Source: JALHOQ01 sp038144835 | GTDB lineage: Bacteria; Bdellovibrionota; Bdellovibrionia; Bdellovibrionales; UBA1609 | Assembly (NCBI GenBank): GCA_038144835.1 | Contig: JAYQON010000004.1 | Span: forward strand, 1 to 64,000 | Direction: 5' to 3' | Length of the DNA: 64,000 nucleotides | Made by a program: the position numbers and the translations under genes | Part shown: positions 16,322 through 24,060 of the stretch, one piece after another | Layout of the letters: the number at the start of each line of letters is the position of its first letter | Numbering within the stretch: the first letter of the stretch is position 1 | Notes under the pieces: model-generated | Told to the model about the DNA's origin: nothing | Database searches by the model: none | Seen by the model: the letters and a program-made list of their open reading frames with translations, nothing else

Positions 16322-18912
16322 TTTACAAATACCCCACGCAGAAACTCACCGCGCAATATCTGCCGATTTAGATACTTTACGCCTTCGGCTTGGAAGAAGC
16401 CTGATCCATTAAGGTAGCCATTAGTGATGATCACATTTTTAGACGGCTCCGACGAGTGGACAAAGACATTATAGACTTTGCCTTGGTAAGAGACTCTCCT
16501 AATGGCCACGATGGGATCTAATGCACCCCCCTGCCGAACCAAACTGTCTCCAACTTTAAAATCACCGGAACGACGCATGCGTCCCTCAGGAGAAAGTAAG
16601 GGATGCCCCTCGGTAACTCTTAACTGTCCACCTGACTGCATCGTCAGTTCGATGATCTCATGAATAGAATCAGCGCTTTCAGCCACCCATCGATCCACTC
16701 GAGTCCTTTGAACAAGCTTGCTACTCATGGACTTCTGTCCGCCCAAGGTGGCCACAAACTGAAACTGATCAGCCCATGCATCGACAATCGGTACGTACTG
16801 TAAGCGACCACCCTTCACCCTTTGTCCTAAAACCGTTTGTTCAGCTGTCGCGCAATCGGCGTTGCAGATAGCAGCTATAGAAACCGTCGCCGGCACTCGA
16901 CAAGATGAGTTGGCCCACCGAGGCGCATGCCAAACTTTTTCTCTTCCACCTTTGCGTTCGATGAATGTCGCATAAATAGGATCACCCTTGTATTTCATGA
17001 CGGCGGACTCACCTTCACCCCGAATGTAGTCGGCAAATTCTTTAAGAAATTCGTCAATGACTGGGACTCGATTACGGCAATTCAACATCCAACGCAGTCG
17101 TCCATAAGCCTCCTGTTCATCCAAAGGGTCCTGCGAACATCGGTGAGGCACGTAATCGCGACACAATCTCTCCTCCACCCACGGACCTTCACTCACGGTA
17201 GTGCTTTCAAGATCAACCACATGATTCACACAAGCGTATATTTTGGTTGTAGTCACCTCTCGTTGGCTAATCACAGTGCCGATCTGGTTGGCAGGACAGG
17301 TTTGTGATCGACCAGAAGATTCTAAAATCGTAGAGGCCTCTGTGCGGCGCACTGCTTCGGGATTGCCGTCACACACTCTGGTGACTATCGGTGCTGGGGC
17401 GCCACAGCGTTCATCTGCAAAACGACGTCCCTGTTGGTCGCGACATGCAAAAATTTGCGCCTGTTCACCACCACAGTCTGCGGTGCATGCCGAATACTCA
17501 TCGGTTGCGAACCAAGTATAAGAAGGGCACACGCCTTGCGTTTTCATATCGCCTCGACGAGTGTTCGAACTCACCCCAGAGCCATTTGTGCAGGTCAGAT
17601 CAGAAATTTGATTAAAGATATCAAAAATATCAGTTTCAAGAAACTGACAGGTCCGCGGCACCGATTCTTCCCCACTGACCACTGTGATCGTTGCGCCATC
17701 GGGCCCAATGCCTGGACAGCCATTCCGACACCCCAAATACTGATGCTGCTGGCTTCCTCCCAAAACACCATTGGTGCATGAACGTGTCTCAGCTACTTCC
17801 GTACACGCTCCCCTAGGGTGCGTTTCTGAATAAAAGACTCTCGCTTCTCCGTCGGGTAAATAGTATCTACCATTGATAAACAATAATCCGGCCGCCGTTA
17901 TATCAACGCCATTTAATGCTTGTGGAGAAATCTCACAAGCGACGCCCGTGCATTCTCCTTCGTTAGTCAATTCACGAGTTCTTGACACTTCTACCCACCG
18001 CAAAGGTCCATCCTCACCACCAGTGCGCAAACACTCCTCAGTGATTAGATCTCTATAAGTTAAAGTCTGGCGACCATTAACTCCGCACGCACGCTCTTGC
18101 GTGTAAGGCTCTCCAGAAAGCTGTCGAGAGTCCCCAGCCGGGCAAGCCAGTGGATCAGAGGGTACAGGGGCGGGAGGCTCAGGGGCCGGCTCTTGCGGTA
18201 AATTCGGGTCGGCAACGACAAGCATATTTTGTGTGATGGTAAGAAATGGACTTGAGGCATTGGCATCAAATAGATCTACGTTCACGACGTACTGCCCAAC
18301 ATTGAGATAAGCGTGAGTCACGAGCGGATTACCGACTTTCGGAGTCGCGTCTCCGAAATCCCAACTGATTGAACGCAATCGCCAGGCCAAACATTGAGGA
18401 ACATTCAGGGACAATTCAAAGACCAGGCCTTGAGTAACCAACCTAGGTCCAGAAATCGCTAAATCACGCACGCATTCCATGCCATCAACGTAGGGCAATA
18501 CTCTGATCTCGTGATTGATTTGGGTTTTATCGCCATTTTTGAAATTGACCGTTGCCGTTACCGTGTAAATCCCTGGAGCCGTGTAGGTGTGATCAATTTG
18601 GTTGTAACTGATCGCGCTAGGGGATCCGTCACCCATATTCCAGCGTGTATTAATGACTTCATTATCGGGAGTGAGAGTAATCTCAAAGTGATGCTCTAAA
18701 TCAACCATGCCCAAGACCGGACCGTTGATCCTTTGCTGATCGGCCGTTAGGCTTTTGAGAGAAATATTTTTCAGATTTTCTACCGAATTGAGTTTTGAGA
18801 CATGTGTTAGTGATGCCGGCACATTTTTACTCGGATTCATAGATCCCGATGGCTGGGAACATGCGCTTAACAACACGGCCTTGGCTACAAAGATCACGAC
18901 GAGTCTCTTCAT
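16318..18912 (-). CDS. Lipoprotein with two PKD domains, thrombospondin-1-like repeat and C-terminal Hint domain
   Basis: An 864-residue protein. The lipobox LLSAC gives lipidated Cys18. PKD domain 1 spans about 60-140 (WNMGDGSPS, HTYTAPGIYTVTA) and PKD 2 about 150-235 (ISWDFGDATP, HAYLNVGQYVV). A Pro-rich linker leads to a Cys-rich middle, including about 465-515 (YSACTADCGGEQAQIFACRD, later ERCGAP and RVCD), which follows the thrombospondin type 1 pattern. Residues about 682-840 resemble a Hint (hedgehog/intein) domain: candidate nucleophile Cys683 or Cys687, VTEGHPLLSPEG with block-B His770, FKVGDSLV, and YNVFVHSSEPSKNVIITNG. The terminal His-Asn of splicing inteins is absent, so cleavage or ester transfer is likelier than splicing. 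AAGGAG precedes the ATG by eight bases. Confidence 0.75.
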   Translation of the reverse strand: MKRLVVIFVAKAVLLSACSQPSGSMNPSKNVPASLTHVSKLNSVENLKNISLKSLTADQQRINGPVLGMVDLEHHFEITLTPDNEVINTRWNMGDGSPSAISYNQIDHTYTAPGIYTVTATVNFKNGDKTQINHEIRVLPYVDGMECVRDLAISGPRLVTQGLVFELSLNVPQCLAWRLRSISWDFGDATPKVGNPLVTHAYLNVGQYVVNVDLFDANASSPFLTITQNMLVVADPNLPQEPAPEPPAPVPSDPLACPAGDSRQLSGEPYTQERACGVNGRQTLTYRDLITEECLRTGGEDGPLRWVEVSRTRELTNEGECTGVACEISPQALNGVDITAAGLLFINGRYYLPDGEARVFYSETHPRGACTEVAETRSCTNGVLGGSQQHQYLGCRNGCPGIGPDGATITVVSGEESVPRTCQFLETDIFDIFNQISDLTCTNGSGVSSNTRRGDMKTQGVCPSYTWFATDEYSACTADCGGEQAQIFACRDQQGRRFADERCGAPAPIVTRVCDGNPEAVRRTEASTILESSGRSQTCPANQIGTVISQREVTTTKIYACVNHVVDLESTTVSEGPWVEERLCRDYVPHRCSQDPLDEQEAYGRLRWMLNCRNRVPVIDEFLKEFADYIRGEGESAVMKYKGDPIYATFIERKGGREKVWHAPRWANSSCRVPATVSIAAICNADCATAEQTVLGQRVKGGRLQYVPIVDAWADQFQFVATLGGQKSMSSKLVQRTRVDRWVAESADSIHEIIELTMQSGGQLRVTEGHPLLSPEGRMRRSGDFKVGDSLVRQGGALDPIVAIRRVSYQGKVYNVFVHSSEPSKNVIITNGYLNGSGFFQAEGVKYLNRQILRGEFLRGVFVK

Positions 18913-19029
18913 AGATCTTTCTCCTTGATGGAGACTATCGTCGCAGACCCAAGCAATCTTTAAAAGAATTGCAATGGTCTAGGATCATACCAAGATTGTC
19001 GGTGAACAAGTGTTTGACGCTTTTTTTAA

Positions 19030-19064
19030 AAAATAAAATTTACGAAAAAAATTGTCGAACCTTG
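19030..19064 (-). terminator. Possible intrinsic terminator after the aminophenol operon
   Basis: About 20-50 bases past the last stop of the operon the minus strand reads GTCG-CAAGGTT-CGAC followed by AATTTTTTT. The stem is short (4-5 pairs), so termination is plausible but not strong. Confidence 0.35.
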
Positions 19065-19084
19065 CGACGCCAGTCCAGACCAAC

Positions 19085-20617
19085 TTAGGGAACTGGCTTT
19101 GGCGCTAAGCTCCAACGCCATGCTTGCAGAGGAAATTCAGCGTCTAGACGGAGGCGAGAGGAGATTAGAAAATGGGAGTTGGGAGAATAGAGACCCGGAA
19201 CCTCTACATGATCAGAACGCACCTTAACCAGTAAATCGCGTTGCAATCGAAAGCGTTTTCGCGGATCAAATTCGCTCTCTAATTGTTCAAGAAGTCTATC
19301 CACGTCTGAGTTTTCGTAGCCTGACAAATTAAAAGCCCCACGCGAATGCCACACACTGGGCACAACTCCAACACTCAGACCACCCCGACTAGCACTAGCT
19401 TCAAATTTACCTTCTCGCAAAAGGCTCCACCAACGCTCATCGTCTTCAATTCGACGTAAACTGACACCGACACCAGCTCGAGCCGCATCAGACTGAAACA
19501 GAGAAAGCCAACGCTCATCCTGAGAGGACCGCAAAATTACGGTAAATTTCAAAGGGTATGTGACTCCCTCAATACGTTTTTCCAAGATGCCGTCTCGATC
19601 TTTATCTTTCCAACCAGCATCACGTAATAACGTCTTCGCTTTTTGCAAATCAAAGCCGATGAGCTTACCCGGCTGATAAAACGCCACTTGCGGCGAGAAT
19701 GTATCTGATGCAATCTTAAAATCACCAAAAAACATTTTATTGCTGGTCTTAACCCGATCCCACATCAGAGTTAAAGCTTCACGCACCCGCTGATCACGAA
19801 ATAATCGATGACGTACATTCAATAAAATCCAAAGTCCTTCACCACGCACAGCCGGAATCTTGACCATTCGAGGATCCTTCATTAGGTCACCCGCCTCGGA
19901 TGTCGATACTTCAAAGTAATCTAGATCTCCTTTAACCAACATCTGACGAGCCAGCTTTGCGTCGGTAACGTGCCTAACCAGCAAACCAAACTCAGGTTGC
20001 TGAGCGCCCCACCAATTTTTATTTGGTATGAGATACAAAGACCGATTCGGCAAAAAAGTGGCGACCTTAAAAGGACCCGTTCCAATCAACTGCCTTTCGC
20101 GAAAAGTAGCATTAGAGGCACTAAAAATTTTTTTAGGAACTATACGCAGAGTTGTTAGTAAATTTTCAAAACTTTGATAGCGAAGCTTTTTAAAGCGAAA
20201 CTCAATGATGTGTTGACCGACAACTTGGGCAGATTCCACATCCTCCCACATGAATCGCCATAGTTCACCTTTGAATCTAGGGTCAAAATAGGAATCAAAA
20301 GTGAATTTCACATCTTCCGCGGTCAAAAGCATTCCATTGTGAAACTTAACACGTTCACGTAATTTGATTCGGGCTAGCAACTTCTCTCTGTTCACCTCCC
20401 AAGAAACCGCCAAGCAAGGAATCAGCTCATTGGTTTTGGGATGAAGTCGCGCCAAAGGCTCAACCACATTGCCAGTCACAGAGTAAGCCTCAATACCCTG
20501 GAGCGAAAAAATATCCAGGGAAGTCATGCGCGCAGGTATTCCCTGAACAACCCGAGGCAGAGGGCCGGCTTGAGTTTGGATCGAGAAAAAGACGAAAGCT
20601 GCAAGCCAAAACTGCAA
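19085..20617 (-). CDS. ABC transporter substrate-binding protein, family 5 (peptide/nickel type)
   Basis: A 510-residue exported binding protein. It has a signal peptide (QFWLAAFVFFSIQTQAG) and the SBP_bac_5 pattern: AYSVTGNVVEPLARLHPKT, LIPCLAVSWEVN, RERVKFHNGMLLTAEDVKFTF, GTGPFKVATFLPNRSL and the AREALTLMWDR-like segment. It would bind an oligopeptide or other small ligand for uptake. The start is a TTG two bases after the deaminase stop, with GAGG placed six bases upstream inside the end of that gene, so translation is coupled. No permease or ATPase genes are nearby, so it must use a distant transporter or act as a sensor or scavenger. Last gene of the aminophenol-type operon. Confidence 0.85.
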   Translation of the reverse strand: MQFWLAAFVFFSIQTQAGPLPRVVQGIPARMTSLDIFSLQGIEAYSVTGNVVEPLARLHPKTNELIPCLAVSWEVNREKLLARIKLRERVKFHNGMLLTAEDVKFTFDSYFDPRFKGELWRFMWEDVESAQVVGQHIIEFRFKKLRYQSFENLLTTLRIVPKKIFSASNATFRERQLIGTGPFKVATFLPNRSLYLIPNKNWWGAQQPEFGLLVRHVTDAKLARQMLVKGDLDYFEVSTSEAGDLMKDPRMVKIPAVRGEGLWILLNVRHRLFRDQRVREALTLMWDRVKTSNKMFFGDFKIASDTFSPQVAFYQPGKLIGFDLQKAKTLLRDAGWKDKDRDGILEKRIEGVTYPLKFTVILRSSQDERWLSLFQSDAARAGVGVSLRRIEDDERWWSLLREGKFEASASRGGLSVGVVPSVWHSRGAFNLSGYENSDVDRLLEQLESEFDPRKRFRLQRDLLVKVRSDHVEVPGLYSPNSHFLISSRLRLDAEFPLQAWRWSLAPKPVP

Positions 20618-20619
20618 CG

Positions 20620-21042
20620 TTAGCCTCGAGATTTATAAGCAACACATTTTAGCTCAACCGCGATGGGAGTGGGCAAACTTAAAACTTCAACTGTGGTACG
20701 CGTTGGGCCGATTTCAGAGAAAAACTCGGCATAGACTTTATTAAAGATTGGAAAATCGTCTTTCATATTGGTGAGAAATACGCTGACATCCACCACATCT
20801 TCAAGTGCGCTGCCCATATCTTCCAAAACCGCCCGAATATTTTCAATGACGGCTCGGGTTTGAACGGCCACATCATAGTTACGAATGCGACCCTGATCAT
20901 CTAAATCCACTCCTGGAATAACTTTGGTCCCCGGCTGCCTAGGCCCCATACCGGACACAAATATAAAATCCCCCACCCGTCGCGCATGCGGGTAAGTACC
21001 CACGGGCTCAGGAGCTCTTTTTGAAACCATTTTATCACTCAC
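20620..21042 (-). CDS. RidA-family protein, 2-aminomuconate deaminase-like
   Basis: A RidA (YjgF/UK114) protein of about 140 residues. It contains VGTYPHARRVGDFIFVSGMG, QTRAVIENIRAVLEDMG, DVSVFLTNMKDDF and GPTRTTVEV, where the Arg is the conserved substrate-carboxylate binder of the family. The YPHARR and GP-x-Q-PGT features fit the 2-aminomuconate deaminase branch (AmnD/NbaF type), which hydrolyses 2-aminomuconate to 4-oxalocrotonate, rather than generic RidA. This agrees with the dioxygenase and dehydrogenase genes in the same operon. The start is uncertain: GTG 21042 is nine bases from AGAGG; GTG 21048 and ATG 21030 are alternatives. Confidence 0.82.
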   Translation of the reverse strand: MSDKMVSKRAPEPVGTYPHARRVGDFIFVSGMGPRQPGTKVIPGVDLDDQGRIRNYDVAVQTRAVIENIRAVLEDMGSALEDVVDVSVFLTNMKDDFPIFNKVYAEFFSEIGPTRTTVEVLSLPTPIAVELKCVAYKSRG

Positions 21043-21098
21043 TCGCACAAACCTCTCGTGAAATGCAAACTCGTAAACACCTTCTTAACAGCTGAAAC

Positions 21099-22208
21099 CT
21101 AACCCCAGAGACCCGATTGAGCTGAAGGATCAAAGTACCAACGATCTATATCCGGATCCCAGTCATCCCAGGTTGGAATCAAGCGCAAGGCGGATAAGTA
21201 TTTTTGTGGCACTATACCAGGAACTAAAAATGCCTTTTGCCTGCGCAATGGATAGGGATTGCGCAAAGTAAAGCCAAGAACTCCCAAAATGCCACGTGCC
21301 ACGTACCAAGTGGCCTGAGGATTCCAACCATGAGCAATCTTTATAACTACACCCAATCCATCAGGGTAATCCTCATGTTGAATCGCTAAACCCAAAAGAC
21401 CATCTGCACCTTCTTTGGCAATCACACGTCCTTCACAGGATTTCATCACAGTGGTGTCGAGGCGATTGAAACCACCAACGAGATCGGGATGCCGTATCAT
21501 GGATTCCCATATCCAATCCTCATTGCGATTTTTGGCCAATCCGGCATAGCACTGGGCCAACTCTTTCACAGTCATGGCTAGTGTTGGCAGACCATCGCCG
21601 TCGCGTGCGATGCGCTTAGGCTCAAAGCCTTCACCTAAATAACGGCGAACGATTTTAAGATATTCCATAAAAACTGGATGCGACGGCAACGTATATCCAG
21701 CTCTATTCCACCCCTTAAGTTTGCACCCTTTCAAAATGGCTGCATGATGCCCAGAGGAATTATTAAACCAACGCCTTGGTCTACGCACTTGCCGCCCGAA
21801 CTGCACCAACGGCAGATCCAACGGTGTCTGCATGAGGCCCCATTCGTTTTCACTGAGTAAAGACTGCGACACTTCGACATGCTCAGCACTGCCATTATGG
21901 GATGAAACTGAAATCGCTTTTTGTCGCCAATCGGTGTTTGCTAAGAGCTCTTGACTAAAAACCTTAATATAAAAAGGCTTCATCATTGAGCGACCATAGC
22001 AAAGTACATTTCCGCCAAATGAGTGCAGGAGATTATCGCCACTGAACCAAGCAATGGCCCCATGAATTGTATTTTCGCTTACACCATTTCGACGATAATC
22101 GACCAAGGGCTCCCATTCAACATCACGTCCAGTAGGTATTCCCTCCTTATTCTCTCCAAAGGGATCTTCAGGATAGACGTCTTTTTCATCAATAAATTTT
22201 GTGCTCAT
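21099..22208 (-). CDS. Asparaginase II family protein
   Basis: A 369-residue member of the bacterial/plant-type asparaginase II family (PF06089 type). Diagnostic segments are HGAIAWFSGDN, CYGRSMMKPFYIKV, SVSSHNGSAEHVEVSQSLL, NNSSGHHAAILKGCKLKGW and TLPSHPVFMEYLK. These match the family's S-x-x-K-P-F, S-H-x-G-x-x-x-H and N-x-S-G-K-H-x-x-x-L-x-x-C blocks, here with His for Lys after SGH. Characterised relatives are thought to hydrolyse an amide such as asparagine. In this operon an amidase acting on an amino-acid-derived ring-cleavage intermediate or on a precursor amide is possible (inference). The start overlaps the dioxygenase alpha subunit stop (ATGA). Confidence 0.8.
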   Translation of the reverse strand: MSTKFIDEKDVYPEDPFGENKEGIPTGRDVEWEPLVDYRRNGVSENTIHGAIAWFSGDNLLHSFGGNVLCYGRSMMKPFYIKVFSQELLANTDWRQKAISVSSHNGSAEHVEVSQSLLSENEWGLMQTPLDLPLVQFGRQVRRPRRWFNNSSGHHAAILKGCKLKGWNRAGYTLPSHPVFMEYLKIVRRYLGEGFEPKRIARDGDGLPTLAMTVKELAQCYAGLAKNRNEDWIWESMIRHPDLVGGFNRLDTTVMKSCEGRVIAKEGADGLLGLAIQHEDYPDGLGVVIKIAHGWNPQATWYVARGILGVLGFTLRNPYPLRRQKAFLVPGIVPQKYLSALRLIPTWDDWDPDIDRWYFDPSAQSGLWG

Positions 22209-23161
22209 ACATCTTCCTGTTCAACAACGCCCCCGATGTCCGCACTCAGGACCTCTCCACCACCTAAAACATTGCGCTCACCAGAAAAAAATTCGGGGTC
22301 ACTTTCGTCAAATTCGAGATCTCGCGCGGCTCGCTCAGCAGGAGTTAAACCAACCACGGCCGCACCACTTCCATAGATAGGCTCGTAGGCCAAAATATCT
22401 CCCGTGTATAAGTTGGTTTGCCCCATAAAAGCCGCCAACCACCAAAACGGCTTGTAATTGGCAACTTTGTTTACTCGCGCCTCCTTGTGAAATTGACGAG
22501 ACAACTGAGAGACATCTTCTAAACGTCCCGCTTGCAAGAACTCTAAAAATTTTAAGTTCCACTCTTGATCTTTAAGGGAGTGAATATGGTCATTTTTGGG
22601 ATCCACTCTGCGCTCATGCAAACGATTAGACAAAGAAGTGATAATAATACCTATAGCTTTTTTTCCGGTTTTTTCGACGGCATCGCGAGCCGCTTTACCC
22701 AACACTAAGGTCTCAGCCCGGTCGGCATAAACATTCGAAGACACAATCACACAAGGAATTTTGTTATCAGGGTTAACAATCTTATTGACCACCACTGACC
22801 CGGTATCAATCGGAAATCCGTGGTAATTAATTAAACGCGCCTGCAGATGGCGCTCTCGCGCACTGTGCAAAAATGCCTCTGCCACTTGCGTATCGACCTT
22901 AAATTTATAGGAAATACTACCTAAATTATGAAAATCGTCATCCACATGAACCCACTCGGGTTCTGGATTGGCTTGGATCTGGTGACCAATGACACTGGGC
23001 CAATAGGTCGAATAAATCATCAAAACATCGGCCCCGGAATTTTCAATTTCAGCTCGCACACGTTCCATAGATTCACGTACGCGTCTCCACCCGGCATTCG
23101 CATCGGGAGACAGATAAAGATGCGGCAATCCAGGAAGAACATATCCCTTAATCACACTCAT
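22205..23161 (-). CDS. amnA: 2-aminophenol 1,6-dioxygenase alpha (non-catalytic) subunit-like
   Basis: A 318-residue LigB-fold protein. Family features of the AmnA subunit are VLPGLPHLY at the N-terminus, DVLMIYSTYWPSVIGHQIQ, VHVDDDFHNLGSISYKF, HGFPIDTGSVVV, KEARVNKVANYKPFWWLAA and YGSGAAVVGL. The two His ligands present in the beta subunit (HPPH and HSPHW) are replaced, as expected for the structural alpha subunit. After the usual C-terminal GSGAAVV there are about 45 extra acidic residues (DLEFDESDPEFFSGE...), which I have not seen in the known subunit. ATG 23161 has GGAGG seven bases upstream and overlaps the beta subunit stop (ATGA); GTG 23179 is too far from a site. Confidence 0.85.
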   Translation of the reverse strand: MSVIKGYVLPGLPHLYLSPDANAGWRRVRESMERVRAEIENSGADVLMIYSTYWPSVIGHQIQANPEPEWVHVDDDFHNLGSISYKFKVDTQVAEAFLHSARERHLQARLINYHGFPIDTGSVVVNKIVNPDNKIPCVIVSSNVYADRAETLVLGKAARDAVEKTGKKAIGIIITSLSNRLHERRVDPKNDHIHSLKDQEWNLKFLEFLQAGRLEDVSQLSRQFHKEARVNKVANYKPFWWLAAFMGQTNLYTGDILAYEPIYGSGAAVVGLTPAERAARDLEFDESDPEFFSGERNVLGGGEVLSADIGGVVEQEDV

Positions 23162-24051
23162 GACTGAACCTCCTGCCACTCAACCACCGCATTTCCAGTG
23201 CCTATAACAGTGCCATAACCGTGAACTTCCGCTGGAAGAGTAGGAAAATTCATCGCAGCTAACAGCCAAGTCAAACTACCGCCATCAGTTTCAGCCGTGG
23301 CCTGTTCAGTAAAGTCAGAGAGAATATCAATGATCTCGCGCGAACGACCTTTTTTCATCAGGTCAATCAACTTCATATCCCATAAGTACTGATTGTGATT
23401 GGCTATATGCTCATGACTCATATCTTCTGGAATTGCCGATTCAGTAGTGAAATGCCGATGGCTCAAAGAATTTGAAGCCAATAAAACCGCTTTGCGCCCA
23501 CTCGCCTCAATGGCTTTGCGTGTAGCTTGGCCAAGTTTAAACATCATCGCCTGCATGACATCCATGTTGTAATACTTAGCAGTTCCCACACTTGAAATCG
23601 CAACAATCGGTTTATCCCAAACTGGATTCACCATGTGACAAGACACAATAGTCCCGTAGTCAATGCGAAAATCCGGATTGCGCATCATTTGGGTTTCAAG
23701 ACCCAAGGTTGCAGCTTCCGCGCATATCGCTTCCGCTAAACCCACATCCACCTTCAAATCATAGTGGTAGCGAAACAAATTTGGAAAAACCGGATCCACA
23801 GACAAAGACTTAAACTGTGGTAAGCCCAGAAAATGCGTCCCTGTATTGGTACGCCAATGTGGAGAATGCACAATCAATACGTCGTAGTCCTTTTTACTGA
23901 GCGACTTCCTTAAACGCTCATACGCCCAACGAAGATTTTCCCAGCCACATTCGGCACGCGGCTCGTTCTGCGGCGGGTTCTCAGCGTAAACTAGATGTGG
24001 CGGATGGGGAGCTAAAGCTCCCGCTACTATTTTTCCGATGGCTTCACTCAC
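23158..24051 (-). CDS. amnB: 2-aminophenol 1,6-dioxygenase beta (catalytic) subunit-like
   Basis: A 297-residue class III extradiol ring-cleaving dioxygenase. The N-terminus PHPPHLVYAENPPQNEPR and WENLRWAYERLRKSL is very close to the AmnB sequence I remember. By that alignment the Fe(II) ligands are His16, His65 (HSPHW) and Glu254 (TAETDGG), with His198 (LSHRHF) as acid/base. The C-terminal HGYGTVIGTGNAVVEW also matches. The enzyme would open a 2-aminophenol-type ring between C1 and C6 with O2, giving 2-aminomuconate 6-semialdehyde or a substituted form. It starts at a GTG with AGGGGG close upstream, nine bases after the dehydrogenase stop. A substituted substrate such as 3-hydroxyanthranilate cannot be excluded. 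Confidence 0.9.
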   Translation of the reverse strand: MSEAIGKIVAGALAPHPPHLVYAENPPQNEPRAECGWENLRWAYERLRKSLSKKDYDVLIVHSPHWRTNTGTHFLGLPQFKSLSVDPVFPNLFRYHYDLKVDVGLAEAICAEAATLGLETQMMRNPDFRIDYGTIVSCHMVNPVWDKPIVAISSVGTAKYYNMDVMQAMMFKLGQATRKAIEASGRKAVLLASNSLSHRHFTTESAIPEDMSHEHIANHNQYLWDMKLIDLMKKGRSREIIDILSDFTEQATAETDGGSLTWLLAAMNFPTLPAEVHGYGTVIGTGNAVVEWQEVQS

Positions 24052-24060
24052 TTCATCCCC

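Noticed and set aside
20620..21042. Reading the RidA protein as a general imine deaminase unrelated to the operon
   Set aside because: The YPHARR and GP-x-Q-PGT features and the AmnABC neighbours favour the aminomuconate deaminase branch.
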